Shown one piece after another: positions 9,221 to 17,357 of a stretch of DNA of 36,865 nucleotides. The position numbers were made by a program, and so were the translations under genes. The stretch lies in NCBI GenBank assembly GCA_023447335.1, contig JAEXOD010000136.1, forward strand, positions 1 to 36,865. The letters are read 5' to 3'. Each line of letters opens with the position of its first letter. The first letter of the stretch is position 1. The notes beneath the pieces were generated by a model. That model was not told the origin of the DNA and searched no databases. It was given only the letters and a program-made list of their open reading frames with translations. Source of the DNA: Bacteroidota bacterium. Its GTDB lineage: Bacteria; Bacteroidota; Ignavibacteria; Ignavibacteriales; Melioribacteraceae.

Positions 9221-9232
9221 GTTATTAAGTAA

Positions 9233-10150
9233 TTATTTACTTTTATTTAAGTTAATTTTTACAGACTTTAATTGAACCAATAATGCTCCTGCTACCGCTA
9301 TTAACATTCCTATCAGTTCTTTTAATGTAATTGTTTCTCCTAAAAAAAAGTATGCTAGAACTGCTATTTGAACAAGCATCGTTCCGTTTATAATACTTGA
9401 TTCAACTGCGTTTAAATATACTAAAGAGTAATTCCACAACGTGAAAGCTAAAGCCGTATTTACTAATGCCAACCATAATAGATATATTATTCCCGTGCTG
9501 CTAATTGAAGGAAATTCATATACACTTACTCCGGTAATAAGCATTATTATAGAACCGATTCCCATGCTTATAATTGTTGTAACAACGGGTGATATATGCC
9601 CCCTTTTATTAATATACCTACCTAATATCGAGGATAAAGAATTAAATATTGTCCCAAATCCCATTATTATAATCCCGACAAAAGCCGTTCCGCCAAAGTT
9701 TAGAGGCAGAAAATAAACTATAATTCCTAATATAAACAGAACAACTCCAACCCACTGACTAATTAAAGGTTTTTCGTTCAAGAATAAAAAACCAAATATA
9801 GCAACAATTAAAGGTGTGAAATTTAGAATCAAACTAACCCATACTGCCGGTAAATAAGAAAGTCCTAAAAACTGAGCCCCCTGAGTAAGTGAATAAAAAA
9901 CTACTCCCAATGCCATCAACTCAAGCCACTCCTTTTTAGATAGGCTTATGATTTGATTTTTGTATTTTTTATTAAATAATAAAAATATTAAAGCCGTGAA
10001 TGCTATGAAGTATCTTAATCCCGCATAAAGAATCGGCGGAATTTCACTTAAACCTTTTTTTATTATTATAAAAGAAGTTGACCACAAAAAAGTTACGAAT
10101 AGAGCAAAAATTATTGCAATAAGGCGTTTATTTTCTAATATCTTGTTCAT
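9233..10150 (-). CDS. DMT-superfamily transporter (two EamA domains)
   Basis: A 305-residue protein with ten hydrophobic segments in two homologous EamA halves (about 11-145 and 155-290). It has the usual hallmarks of the family: a start like LIAIIFALFVTFLWSTSFIIIKKG and ALRYFIAF-type helices in the first half, and a second-half FLGETITLKELIGMLIAVAG. EamA proteins are inner-membrane exporters of small metabolites such as amino acids, sugars or nucleobases. The start codon lies one base after the nagA stop (TAA, A, ATG), so the two are certainly co-transcribed and probably coupled. A role with an amino sugar or its product is only suggested by that coupling. Confidence 0.88.
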   Translation of the reverse strand: MNKILENKRLIAIIFALFVTFLWSTSFIIIKKGLSEIPPILYAGLRYFIAFTALIFLLFNKKYKNQIISLSKKEWLELMALGVVFYSLTQGAQFLGLSYLPAVWVSLILNFTPLIVAIFGFLFLNEKPLISQWVGVVLFILGIIVYFLPLNFGGTAFVGIIIMGFGTIFNSLSSILGRYINKRGHISPVVTTIISMGIGSIIMLITGVSVYEFPSISSTGIIYLLWLALVNTALAFTLWNYSLVYLNAVESSIINGTMLVQIAVLAYFFLGETITLKELIGMLIAVAGALLVQLKSVKINLNKSK

Positions 10151-10151
10151 T

Positions 10152-11291
10152 TTAACCTATCAAATTTCCGTGTATAAATACATGTTTAACATCAAATTGT
10201 TCATCAAATAATATCAAATCAGCATCCTTTCCAACTTCCAAACTTCCTTTAGAATTAGTAATCCCCAAAACTTTTGCAGGATTATATGAAGCAGCCGTAA
10301 TTGCTTCGGATAATGAACAGCCGGTAAATTCAATAAATTTTTTAACAATTTTAATTAAAGGAAACGAAGAACCAATTAAAGTACCGTCATCATATTTTGC
10401 CGCTCCCTCTAGAGAAGTATACTCTCTTCCGTTGTAGACGTATCGCCCGTCCGGTAAACCCATTGCTTGAATTCCGTCTGTAATTAATACAATATTATCT
10501 ATGCCCAAAGTTTTATAGAGGAATTTAATCATTCCCGGATGTATATGATGCCCGTCACTAATAATTTGGCAAGATACATTTCCATTATTAATAATCGCAG
10601 GTATTGGTCCGGGCTCTCTATGTTTTAACGGATTCATTGCGTTACAAAGATGTGTTACGTGATTAACTCCTTTATTAAAACAATCTAAAGTTATATAATA
10701 ATCTGCATCTGTATGCCCTAAGGAAGGAATAACATTTGCGTTCTTTAATAATTTAATAAGTAAATCGCTTTGCGGTAATTCCGGGGCAATAGTCATCATT
10801 TTTAGGGTAATCCCGGAAGCCTCAAGTATTTCATTAAGCCTATCTTCAGTAAATTCGAATATAGAAGCTGCATCAATCCCCCCTTTTTTATCTTTATTTA
10901 TAAAGGGTCCTTCTAGATGAGTCCCTAATATTGTAGCACCATTTAATTCTTTATTAAATAGATTACTAACTTTTTTTAAGTGTTCGTTATTTATATCCTT
11001 TTTAACTACCGTAGTAGCTAGAAATCCGGTCGTCCCTAATTTTGCCAAAGTATTAGACATTAATTTTAATTTATCTTCGTTATTATCTAAAATATCCACA
11101 CCACCGGCACCTTGTATGTGTACGTCAATTAAGCCGGGTGAAATTATTAATCCCTTACCATCAATTATATCACAATTTTTATCATTAATCTCTCCTACCT
11201 CTATAATTTTTCCGTCACTAATAAGCAAATTTATTTTAATATTAAGATTAAAATACGGTTTACAATTTTTTACAAGTACCCTATTTTCCAT
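10152..11291 (-). CDS. nagA: N-acetylglucosamine-6-phosphate deacetylase
   Basis: A 379-residue cytoplasmic amidohydrolase that removes the acetyl group from GlcNAc-6-phosphate, feeding glucosamine-6-phosphate to glycolysis or cell-wall synthesis. Metal and catalytic residues are in place: Glu127 in GTHLEGPF, His193 in LGHTDADY, His214 in VTHLCNAMNP, His249 in SDGHHIHP, and the general-base Asp272 in LITDGIQAMG. The first metal motif is His58-x-Gln60 (DVHIQGAGG), not the full HxH, as in enzymes with one tight metal site. The length equals the E. coli enzyme. The ATG has AAGGA about nine bases upstream. It follows the GIY-YIG gene by 13 bp and precedes the EamA gene by one base. No nagB or sugar kinase is visible here. 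Confidence 0.95.
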   Translation of the reverse strand: MENRVLVKNCKPYFNLNIKINLLISDGKIIEVGEINDKNCDIIDGKGLIISPGLIDVHIQGAGGVDILDNNEDKLKLMSNTLAKLGTTGFLATTVVKKDINNEHLKKVSNLFNKELNGATILGTHLEGPFINKDKKGGIDAASIFEFTEDRLNEILEASGITLKMMTIAPELPQSDLLIKLLKNANVIPSLGHTDADYYITLDCFNKGVNHVTHLCNAMNPLKHREPGPIPAIINNGNVSCQIISDGHHIHPGMIKFLYKTLGIDNIVLITDGIQAMGLPDGRYVYNGREYTSLEGAAKYDDGTLIGSSFPLIKIVKKFIEFTGCSLSEAITAASYNPAKVLGITNSKGSLEVGKDADLILFDEQFDVKHVFIHGNLIG

Positions 11292-11304
11292 TTTGTGATT
11301 TTCC

Positions 11305-12255
11305 TTAAATGTTTAATATATAATCAACTATTTGCAAACAATGATATCTTGAATAAGTGCAAATTCCCTTTCTCATTAAGTTTAAATTAAATTTCCTGAT
11401 TGATAGAATAACTTCCTCAATGTTAATAAATTTTAATGCATTATCAAAATCATGTATATATAAATTTATTTGGTCCTCACCCCCCGGCACATATCGATGT
11501 TCAGAGTATTGAATCCCCAAATCTTTAAACTTTTTTATTAGATTCCTATTTAAATTGGGATTTGCCATATGTATCGAAACGCCAATAGTTTCTTCATCTT
11601 TAAATATAGTTAACACTTCTTGCCAGTTAATACTTAATCTAACTAGAACCCCAGTTGCACCACTCGGCAAACACGAAACAATCCAATATTTTTTCTCAGT
11701 CTTTATTGGAAACGGAATTCCTATATCAATATAACTTTTTAGAAACCTTAATATATCTTCAAAATATTTACTTCGGGAAAAGCGTAAATATTTTTTTTCA
11801 TATTTTAATTTTTGTTTTTCATCTTCTAATCGTATCCCCTCATACGAATTATAATTTACTTGTCGTAACCATTTTTCTTGTTCTTTTTCAGTAATTTGCT
11901 GTATAAGCACTCCGTTATTTGTAGTTTCGCTTGTATACGTTATATTACGCAATAATATCTTATTGCTTTCCAATAACCAAATTACAAATTTTTCTTCTTT
12001 ATTTAATTCTTTTAATTTAACTTTTTTAATGCTAATAGCATCAATATCTTCAAAATTATTTGAATGTTGGTTGAACCTATTTGCAATGTTTTTTGATTGC
12101 CCCACATATTTACTATTATCAGAAAAATGCAAAACATAGATTCCTGGGTTATTGAATTCTTCAAAAAGATGTGCAATTGTTTTTAACCCTTTAACATATA
12201 CCGGTAACGAGAACCCATTTTCCAACAATAAATCTCTATTCCGTTTTTTGTTCAT
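11305..12255 (-). CDS. GIY-YIG nuclease-domain protein with unassigned C-terminal part
   Basis: A 316-residue protein. Residues about 36-110 form a GIY-YIG domain: GIY at 38-40, YVG at 50-52, the conserved arginine in NIANRFNQH at about Arg60, and a glutamate in the helix LNKEEKFVIWLLE as the likely metal ligand. The remaining 200 residues are charged and mixed alpha/beta, and I do not recognise them. GIY-YIG domains cut DNA in homing, repair and restriction enzymes, but short stand-alone members are widespread and often of unknown role. No other DNA-modification gene lies nearby. It is the first gene of a likely operon with nagA and the EamA transporter, with no obvious functional link. It is divergent from the SPFH gene. 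Confidence 0.75.
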   Translation of the reverse strand: MNKKRNRDLLLENGFSLPVYVKGLKTIAHLFEEFNNPGIYVLHFSDNSKYVGQSKNIANRFNQHSNNFEDIDAISIKKVKLKELNKEEKFVIWLLESNKILLRNITYTSETTNNGVLIQQITEKEQEKWLRQVNYNSYEGIRLEDEKQKLKYEKKYLRFSRSKYFEDILRFLKSYIDIGIPFPIKTEKKYWIVSCLPSGATGVLVRLSINWQEVLTIFKDEETIGVSIHMANPNLNRNLIKKFKDLGIQYSEHRYVPGGEDQINLYIHDFDNALKFINIEEVILSIRKFNLNLMRKGICTYSRYHCLQIVDYILNI

Positions 12256-12346
12256 AATTTACCCCATGCTGTTATAAACTATTCTTAAATTACCATTTTT
12301 TGTAATTACAAAATTAACTATTAATGTTTAAATAATACATTGACTA

Positions 12347-12352
12347 TTGACA
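12347..12352 (+). promoter_or_regulatory. Candidate -35 element of the SPFH-RHH operon
   Basis: A perfect TTGACA lies 75 bp before the SPFH start codon. A TAAGTT at 12370-12375, 17 bp downstream, is a poor -10. The paired repeat at 12383-12401 falls just after it. This is the best promoter-like word in the 171-bp divergent gap, but it is weak as evidence in an AT-rich genome. Confidence 0.3.
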
Positions 12353-12382
12353 AATTAAAAATTTTTTTGTAAGTTATCATTG

Positions 12383-12401
12383 TGATATCAAAATGATATT
12401 A
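12383..12401. promoter_or_regulatory. Paired 8-bp repeats before the SPFH gene, candidate RHH operator
   Basis: TGATATCA (a perfect palindrome, 12383-12390) is followed by TGATATTA (12394-12401), so the start-to-start spacing is 11 bp, about one helical turn. The pair ends 25 bp before the SPFH ATG. Ribbon-helix-helix repressors typically bind adjacent short repeats on one DNA face, and such a protein is encoded in this same operon. Autoregulation is therefore a reasonable inference, not a demonstrated fact. Confidence 0.45.
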
Positions 12402-12426
12402 TTTTAATAACTAAAGAGGTAAAAAA

Positions 12427-13293
12427 ATGGCAACCGAAAAACTGACTAATCAGAGAGGCGGCGGAATAATGTTATTCTTAAACCTTATGTTTTCATTATT
12501 AATTATTTTAACTACCGTTTTTGCTGCAATTAATGATATTCCACTATTAATGATACCTGTCGGAATATTTTTTATTATTAATATTATTATTTTTGTTGGT
12601 TTTTTCACAATCGAGCCAAATGAAGCTATGGTTTTATTATTATTTGGGAAATACATAGGAACGGAAAAATCAACAGGTTTTAAATGGTGTAACCCATTCT
12701 ATAGCAAAAAGAAAATTTCGTTACGTGCACGCAATTTTGACGGGCAAAAATTAAAAGTTAATGATAAAAAGGGAAATCCTATTGAAATATCTGCAGTTGT
12801 AGTATGGAGAGTAAGAGATACTGCCCAAGCAATGTTTGATGTTGACAATTATGTTGAATATGTTCATGTTCAAGCCGAATCCGCATTACGACACATGGCA
12901 ACAAGTTTTGCATATGACGATACCGACGGAGAAGAAGTTACTTTACGTGCTTCTCAAGAAGAAGTTTCGGAAGCCTTAAAAAAAGAGATTCAGGAACGTG
13001 TTTTAGCTGCCGGCGTGCATGTTGATGAAGCTAAAATAAACCATTTGGCTTATGCACCCGAAATTGCTCACGCAATGTTACAACGTCAGCAGGCAGAAGC
13101 TATTATTGCGGCAAGAACTAAAATTGTTGAAGGAGCTGTTAGCATGGTAGAAATGGCTCTTGAAAAATTAAAAGACCATAATATTGTTGATCTAGATGAA
13201 GATAAAAAAGCTACTATGGTTAGTAATTTATTAGTGGTATTATGCTCTGACAAATCCACACAACCAATTGTAAACACCGGCTCAATTTACTAA
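12427..13293 (+). CDS. SPFH/band-7 domain membrane protein
   Basis: A 288-residue protein with two adjacent N-terminal membrane segments (about 14-35 and 38-58), then an SPFH domain (about 62-215) with FFTIEPNEAMVLLLFGKY, KVNDKKGNPIEISAVVVWRV and the helix LKKEIQERVLAAGVHVDEAKI. The Gln/Ala-rich helix HAMLQRQQAEAIIAARTKIVEGAV follows. SPFH proteins form large ring-like membrane assemblies that organise lipid domains or shield membrane proteases. The start has a good AGAGGT site six bases upstream. A 53-aa ribbon-helix-helix gene begins 4 bp after the stop. I recall this SPFH-Arc pair as common in many phyla. No NfeD-type partner or protease is next to it. Confidence 0.93.
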   Translation: MATEKLTNQRGGGIMLFLNLMFSLLIILTTVFAAINDIPLLMIPVGIFFIINIIIFVGFFTIEPNEAMVLLLFGKYIGTEKSTGFKWCNPFYSKKKISLRARNFDGQKLKVNDKKGNPIEISAVVVWRVRDTAQAMFDVDNYVEYVHVQAESALRHMATSFAYDDTDGEEVTLRASQEEVSEALKKEIQERVLAAGVHVDEAKINHLAYAPEIAHAMLQRQQAEAIIAARTKIVEGAVSMVEMALEKLKDHNIVDLDEDKKATMVSNLLVVLCSDKSTQPIVNTGSIY

Positions 13294-13297
13294 AATC

Positions 13298-13459
13298 ATG
13301 GAAAGCAAGAAATCAATTATATTAAGAATTGACCCAAAGTTGTGGGATGAACTTAACCAATGGGCTAAAGACGATCTGCGAAGTTTAAATTCGCAGATCG
13401 AGTATATATTGCGTCAATCGGTTAACAAAAGAAAGAAAAGGAAAATTACCGAGGAATAA
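13298..13459 (+). CDS. Small Arc-like ribbon-helix-helix protein
   Basis: A 53-codon gene begins at ATG 13298, four bases after the SPFH stop. It reads as a strand of the form KKSIILRIDPKLWDELNQWA, followed by a second helix (RSLNSQIEYILRQSV) and a lysine/arginine-rich tail, which is the beta-alpha-alpha plan of Arc/MetJ ribbon-helix-helix DNA-binding proteins. The alternating strand residues would contact DNA in a dimer. The close spacing, the shared terminator after it and the known pairing of SPFH genes with such proteins support it as a real gene. It probably binds the repeats at 12383-12401, which is inference. A toxin partner is not present, so an antitoxin role is unlikely. Confidence 0.85.
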   Translation: MESKKSIILRIDPKLWDELNQWAKDDLRSLNSQIEYILRQSVNKRKKRKITEE

Positions 13460-13480
13460 TATTTTTATTTATAGAATTTT

Positions 13481-13513
13481 ATCCCCTTTGAATAACTTAT
13501 AAGGGGATTTTTA
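13481..13513 (+). terminator. Intrinsic terminator of the SPFH-RHH operon
   Basis: ATCCCCTT (13481-13488) pairs with AAGGGGAT (13501-13508) across a 12-base loop, followed by a run of T. It lies 21 bp after the small RHH gene and is the expected end of the operon. Confidence 0.75.
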
Positions 13514-13602
13514 ATTTACACAAAACGACTTAATGATAATTCAGATATCTAAAAATATTCAGTATATTAGTCCGCCTAAATAGAATAATTCTTATAATTC
13601 AC

Positions 13603-14754
13603 TTAGAAGAAATTATACTGAAGAGATACATTTGTTCTCATTACCGTAGTCTTATTAACACTTGTTCTATCCCAAACAGCAGTAACAGATAAATAAATCT
13701 GGTTTTCCAAATAGAATAAGAACCCCGGACGAATTGAGTGAATTACAACAGCTTCTATGTTTGGTTGCTTTAAATATTCTAATGAGTAAGTTGTAACAAA
13801 GTTAATTTTATTGCTTAATTCATAAATATACTCAGCAGTACCTCTCATGCTAAACTGCTTAAAAAACGAAGAATCAATTGGGGTTAACACATCTAAACGA
13901 GCATTAACCTGATTTCGCCAGGTAATCGGATAAGAATATCTGCCTCCGATGGTTAACGAGGGAGCAGGTCTATCGGCATACTTATCCGAAGTTGTTAAAA
14001 CATAACTAATACCCATTGTTGCATCCCAGCCATATGAACGATTATTAACTCTTTCGTTAATCCCTTTAAGAACTTGCTGGATACGTAGAATTCCGATAGC
14101 ACCGACGTGATCACTTACTGCCAAATTCGATTGCATAATAGCGTCTTCAATATCATTATACCATTTAGTTTCATAAGTAGCACCGTAAACACCAATATAT
14201 TCTTGTTCCCTTTCAATTATATTGGCAATTTTGATCATAGTCTCTTTAGGTAAATTTCCGGCAATTACATTTTCCTTTAATAAATGTTCTTCAATTCTAA
14301 CTGCTTTAGCTAAAGCAGTAGCATCAATAAAACGTCCGTATCCGTAACCGGCGTAAATATCCGAGTAAATTTGATTATACGTGTTCTTATGCTGAAGGTT
14401 TACTTTTGTGAATCCGAACCAATCTCTATCCAACCACAAATACTTTTGTATTCTTGGACTAATAGTAATATCATGTGTATATTTCGAATTTATTTTTTCT
14501 CCTGAGGCATCTATATCCAAAAACCAAGCAAAAGGTAATGAGGAGTAGAAATAATTTAATGTTAAATTAGCATTTCCGTTACTATTTCTACCGAATACTT
14601 CTCCTTCTCTGTTTGTTTGCTGCCAATTAAAACCTCCGTTAAATCGCAAAATTCTCGCTGAGCTAACAGGTACTTGATAATCCGTAACAGTCACATTTTG
14701 AGCAAATAAAAATGTTGGTATAATTAATAAAAACAGCAATCTAAGTATATTCAT
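13603..14754 (-). CDS. Secreted outer-membrane beta-barrel-like protein, unassigned
   Basis: A 383-residue protein with a clear signal peptide (MNILRLLFLLIIPTFLFAQ). The mature part is rich in alternating aromatic/polar strands and ends in SLQYNFF, a typical last barrel strand with a terminal Phe. Residues about 150-225 are instead helical and charged (IDATALAKAVRIEEHLLKE, NIIEREQEYIGVYGATYE), so a helical insertion or periplasmic part lies between the N-terminal strands and the C-terminal barrel strands. I do not recognise a family. It follows the type IX-secreted propeller gene on the same strand, but a strong terminator lies between them, so it may have its own promoter or be expressed by read-through. 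GAGG lies close upstream of the ATG. Confidence 0.75.
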   Translation of the reverse strand: MNILRLLFLLIIPTFLFAQNVTVTDYQVPVSSARILRFNGGFNWQQTNREGEVFGRNSNGNANLTLNYFYSSLPFAWFLDIDASGEKINSKYTHDITISPRIQKYLWLDRDWFGFTKVNLQHKNTYNQIYSDIYAGYGYGRFIDATALAKAVRIEEHLLKENVIAGNLPKETMIKIANIIEREQEYIGVYGATYETKWYNDIEDAIMQSNLAVSDHVGAIGILRIQQVLKGINERVNNRSYGWDATMGISYVLTTSDKYADRPAPSLTIGGRYSYPITWRNQVNARLDVLTPIDSSFFKQFSMRGTAEYIYELSNKINFVTTYSLEYLKQPNIEAVVIHSIRPGFLFYLENQIYLSVTAVWDRTSVNKTTVMRTNVSLQYNFF

Positions 14755-14789
14755 CTCAACCTCTGTAATTAATATAAATTTAAAATAAA

Positions 14790-14822
14790 AAACCGCAGAA
14801 AATATCTGCGGTTTCAGTTTTA
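14790..14822 (-). terminator. Perfect intrinsic terminator of the propeller gene
   Basis: AAACCGCAGA (14790-14799) and TCTGCGGTTT (14805-14814) form a perfect 10-bp stem with a 5-base loop. Read on the minus strand it follows the stop at 14830 and is followed by a T-rich tract, as expected of a rho-independent terminator. Confidence 0.85.
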
Positions 14823-14829
14823 TTCGATT

Positions 14830-17262
14830 TTATTTTACTAAAATCATCTTTTTAATATCTGAGAAGCTTTCCGTTTTTAATTGATAAAAATATGTGCCTG
14901 TTGAAAGATTTGAGGCATCAAATATTTGATTATAACTTCCTGATTCCATAAAACCATTAACCAACGTACGAACTTCTTGCCCTAATAAGTTAAATACTTT
15001 TAAGGTTACAAATTCCGACTTAGGTAGCGTAAACGAAATAGAAGTTGTTGGGTTAAACGGATTAGGATAATTTTGACTTAAGGAAAATTGTGTCGGAATA
15101 CCAATATTTACATCAACAATGTTTGAATATGAAAAAGTACCGTCATAATCAACTTGTTTTAAACGATATGAATATTTTCCAATTAAAGTAGTATTATCTG
15201 AATATGAATATATCGAAACATTTGTTGTTGTTCCTTTTCCGCTAACAAAACCAATTACTTCCCAATTACCGTTATTATAACTACGTTCAATTTCAAAACC
15301 ACGGTTATTTAATTCTGTTGCGGTTGACCAGCTCAAATTAACGGTAGTATTAACAACACTTGCACTAAATGAAACTAATTCGACCGGTACTTCAGGATCT
15401 CCGTAACCTTGTAAGATAGTTCCGCCGGAACCTACAAAGTATAATTTTTCATTATTCAATGCACCCGAATACAGTCCGTGATCTACGACTTTGTTGGCTT
15501 GAGTCCAGGTAAGACCCGCATCTTTTGTAAATGCTATATTACCGTTCAAATCTGCCAACCACCATGTATTTACATCTTTAATAACAGCAGCTCGCAAGTT
15601 GGTAACACCCGTAAAACTAGCTAAAGAAGGAACTGCTGTCCAAGTAGCACCGCCGTCTGTTGTTAAAGAAACGATTGCCGAAGGGGAGTTATAACCGGCA
15701 GCCAAACCATATAATCCGTTGTAAAACTCTAAGTCATATATTGTACCTACTGTATATCCTAAATTAACAGCAGTCCAAGTAGCGCCGCCGTCTGTTGTTC
15801 TATAAGTACTAGTAGCTCCCACGGCTGCAATAACCGTATTAGCATCAATAACTTTGATATCGTTTATTGTAGAAGTTGAAGGGAATGTTAATAGTGCCCA
15901 AGTTACTCCGGCATCTGTAGTTTTAATTATTTTACCAGAAGTACCGGCAGCATATCCGGTATTGGCATCGGCAAACTCTATTGCATTAAAATCATGTGTT
16001 GTACCGGTTACGGGTTGGGTTAATTGTGAAAAGCTTAAACCCGCGTCCATAGTTTTAAATAATTTATTATCACCTGTTCCGACATACCAAACTGAAGGAG
16101 ACTGTATACAAAACGAATAAACCTGAAAATTAAAGTTGTAGCTAAGTTTTCCCCAGGTATTTCCGCCATTATCTGATTTTAACATAAACCCGGATAAATC
16201 AGCTGTAGTAGTGCTACCGCCGCATGCATAACCAATATTATCACTAAAATAAATTTTCTTTATAGTTTCTCGTGTTACAGAACCACCAATCGGTGTCCAA
16301 GTAGCACCTAAATCTGAAGATAGATGTAAATTTCCGTATTTACCAAAAGCCATTAAATTATTACCGGCTGCAGCAATTTGATATATTGGTTCTGAATCAA
16401 CTTCATTAGCAACCCAAGTAACACCACCGTCAGTAGTTTTAAATATCTGACCATTATTATTATTTGTTACAAACCCGGTAGTACTATTTACAAACATAAC
16501 AAAATTCGGAACAACTAGAGAAGCGGTTGTAGAGTTTGCCCAAGTTACGCCGCCGTCTGTTGTGTAATAAACTTTACCCAAATTTTGTGTACATGCCCAA
16601 CCTTTATTTGCATCAATAAAATCAACACCCCTTGTAGTGCCCATATCTGCTACCGATATATCTGACCATGTTGTTCCGCCGTCAGTTGTTTTCATAACCA
16701 TTTTGGAATAACCCGTTGATGCAGTGCCGGTACGAGCACAGCCAATAAATATATTATCTGACGAAACAATGTCAATTGAATAAATCGCTTGAGCCGTAGG
16801 TGCTGGTAACGCTGTCCACGTTGCACCGGCATCTGTAGTTTTTAATACTACTCCGGATGCTCCGACAACATACCCGATATTTGAGTCCAAAAATTCTGTT
16901 TGATAAAGAGTTGTTGTAACTCCGGAGTTTAAAGCAGACCATATTGTCCCCATATCTGTAGACTTTAATAAAATACCGCCGGTACCGCATACATACAAAT
17001 CTGTACCTGCAACTTCAAGGTCATTCAACGTTCTACCTGTGAACCCATCAACATACATATGGGAACCATTTGTTCCGTTATCTGTACTTTTTATAACAAT
17101 TCCGGCATCCCCTACTCCTATAAGTGTGCTAGGAGGAATAATTGCACCGGAATAAAAAGAATTGCCGAACGGGGTAGGATTTTTCCAACTCCATTCATAG
17201 TTTTGGGCAAAAACATAACTTGTTAATACAAGTAATAAGAGAAGAGTAGCTTTTTTAATCAT
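14830..17262 (-). CDS. YCF48/BNR-like propeller protein with type IX secretion sorting domain
   Basis: An 810-residue secreted protein. It has a signal peptide (about 1-19, ending SYVFAQN) and then a dozen or so repeats of roughly 40-50 residues carrying the motif KTTDGGATWT (about 35-620). These resemble YCF48/sortilin-type beta-propeller blades. A fibronectin-like domain with LSWSTATELNNRGFEIERS follows (about 635-725). The C-terminal sorting domain starts at QNYPNPFNPTTSISF and ends IKKMILVK, the signal for type IX export in Bacteroidota. The ATG has GAGG five bases upstream and a promoter candidate just ahead. Such proteins are usually surface-bound or released. The ligand is unknown, and the family name does not imply photosynthesis here. 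Confidence 0.93.
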   Translation of the reverse strand: MIKKATLLLLLVLTSYVFAQNYEWSWKNPTPFGNSFYSGAIIPPSTLIGVGDAGIVIKSTDNGTNGSHMYVDGFTGRTLNDLEVAGTDLYVCGTGGILLKSTDMGTIWSALNSGVTTTLYQTEFLDSNIGYVVGASGVVLKTTDAGATWTALPAPTAQAIYSIDIVSSDNIFIGCARTGTASTGYSKMVMKTTDGGTTWSDISVADMGTTRGVDFIDANKGWACTQNLGKVYYTTDGGVTWANSTTASLVVPNFVMFVNSTTGFVTNNNNGQIFKTTDGGVTWVANEVDSEPIYQIAAAGNNLMAFGKYGNLHLSSDLGATWTPIGGSVTRETIKKIYFSDNIGYACGGSTTTADLSGFMLKSDNGGNTWGKLSYNFNFQVYSFCIQSPSVWYVGTGDNKLFKTMDAGLSFSQLTQPVTGTTHDFNAIEFADANTGYAAGTSGKIIKTTDAGVTWALLTFPSTSTINDIKVIDANTVIAAVGATSTYRTTDGGATWTAVNLGYTVGTIYDLEFYNGLYGLAAGYNSPSAIVSLTTDGGATWTAVPSLASFTGVTNLRAAVIKDVNTWWLADLNGNIAFTKDAGLTWTQANKVVDHGLYSGALNNEKLYFVGSGGTILQGYGDPEVPVELVSFSASVVNTTVNLSWSTATELNNRGFEIERSYNNGNWEVIGFVSGKGTTTNVSIYSYSDNTTLIGKYSYRLKQVDYDGTFSYSNIVDVNIGIPTQFSLSQNYPNPFNPTTSISFTLPKSEFVTLKVFNLLGQEVRTLVNGFMESGSYNQIFDASNLSTGTYFYQLKTESFSDIKKMILVK

Positions 17263-17292
17263 AATTGCCTCTGTATTTATAGTTGTTGATTT

Positions 17293-17323
17293 TAAAATTA
17301 AAATAAAATATAAATATCACAAA
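17293..17323 (-). promoter_or_regulatory. Candidate Bacteroidota-type promoter of the propeller gene
   Basis: Read on the minus strand, TTTG (17323-17320) is followed after 19 bases by TAATTTTA (17300-17293). The Bacteroidota consensus is TTTG near -33 and TAnnTTTG near -7 with about that spacing, so only the last base mismatches. The predicted start point is about 25 bp before the ATG at 17262. The region is AT-rich, so chance matches are possible. Confidence 0.4.
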
Positions 17324-17357
17324 GTCAAATTTCAATCATCAATTATTGGTATTTTAT

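Noticed and set aside
11305..12255. GIY-YIG gene as a homing endonuclease or part of a restriction system.
   Set aside because: No intron, intein, methyltransferase or other defence gene is nearby, and the gene sits in an operon with nagA.
13298..13459. The small RHH gene as an antitoxin of a toxin-antitoxin pair.
   Set aside because: No toxin-like gene is next to it; the partner is an SPFH membrane protein and a terminator follows directly.
15854..16120. Plus-strand ORF of 88 codons opposite the propeller gene, and similar antisense ORFs elsewhere.
   Set aside because: They are antisense shadows of clear genes with no ribosome site or family resemblance; repeated codons of the real gene create them.
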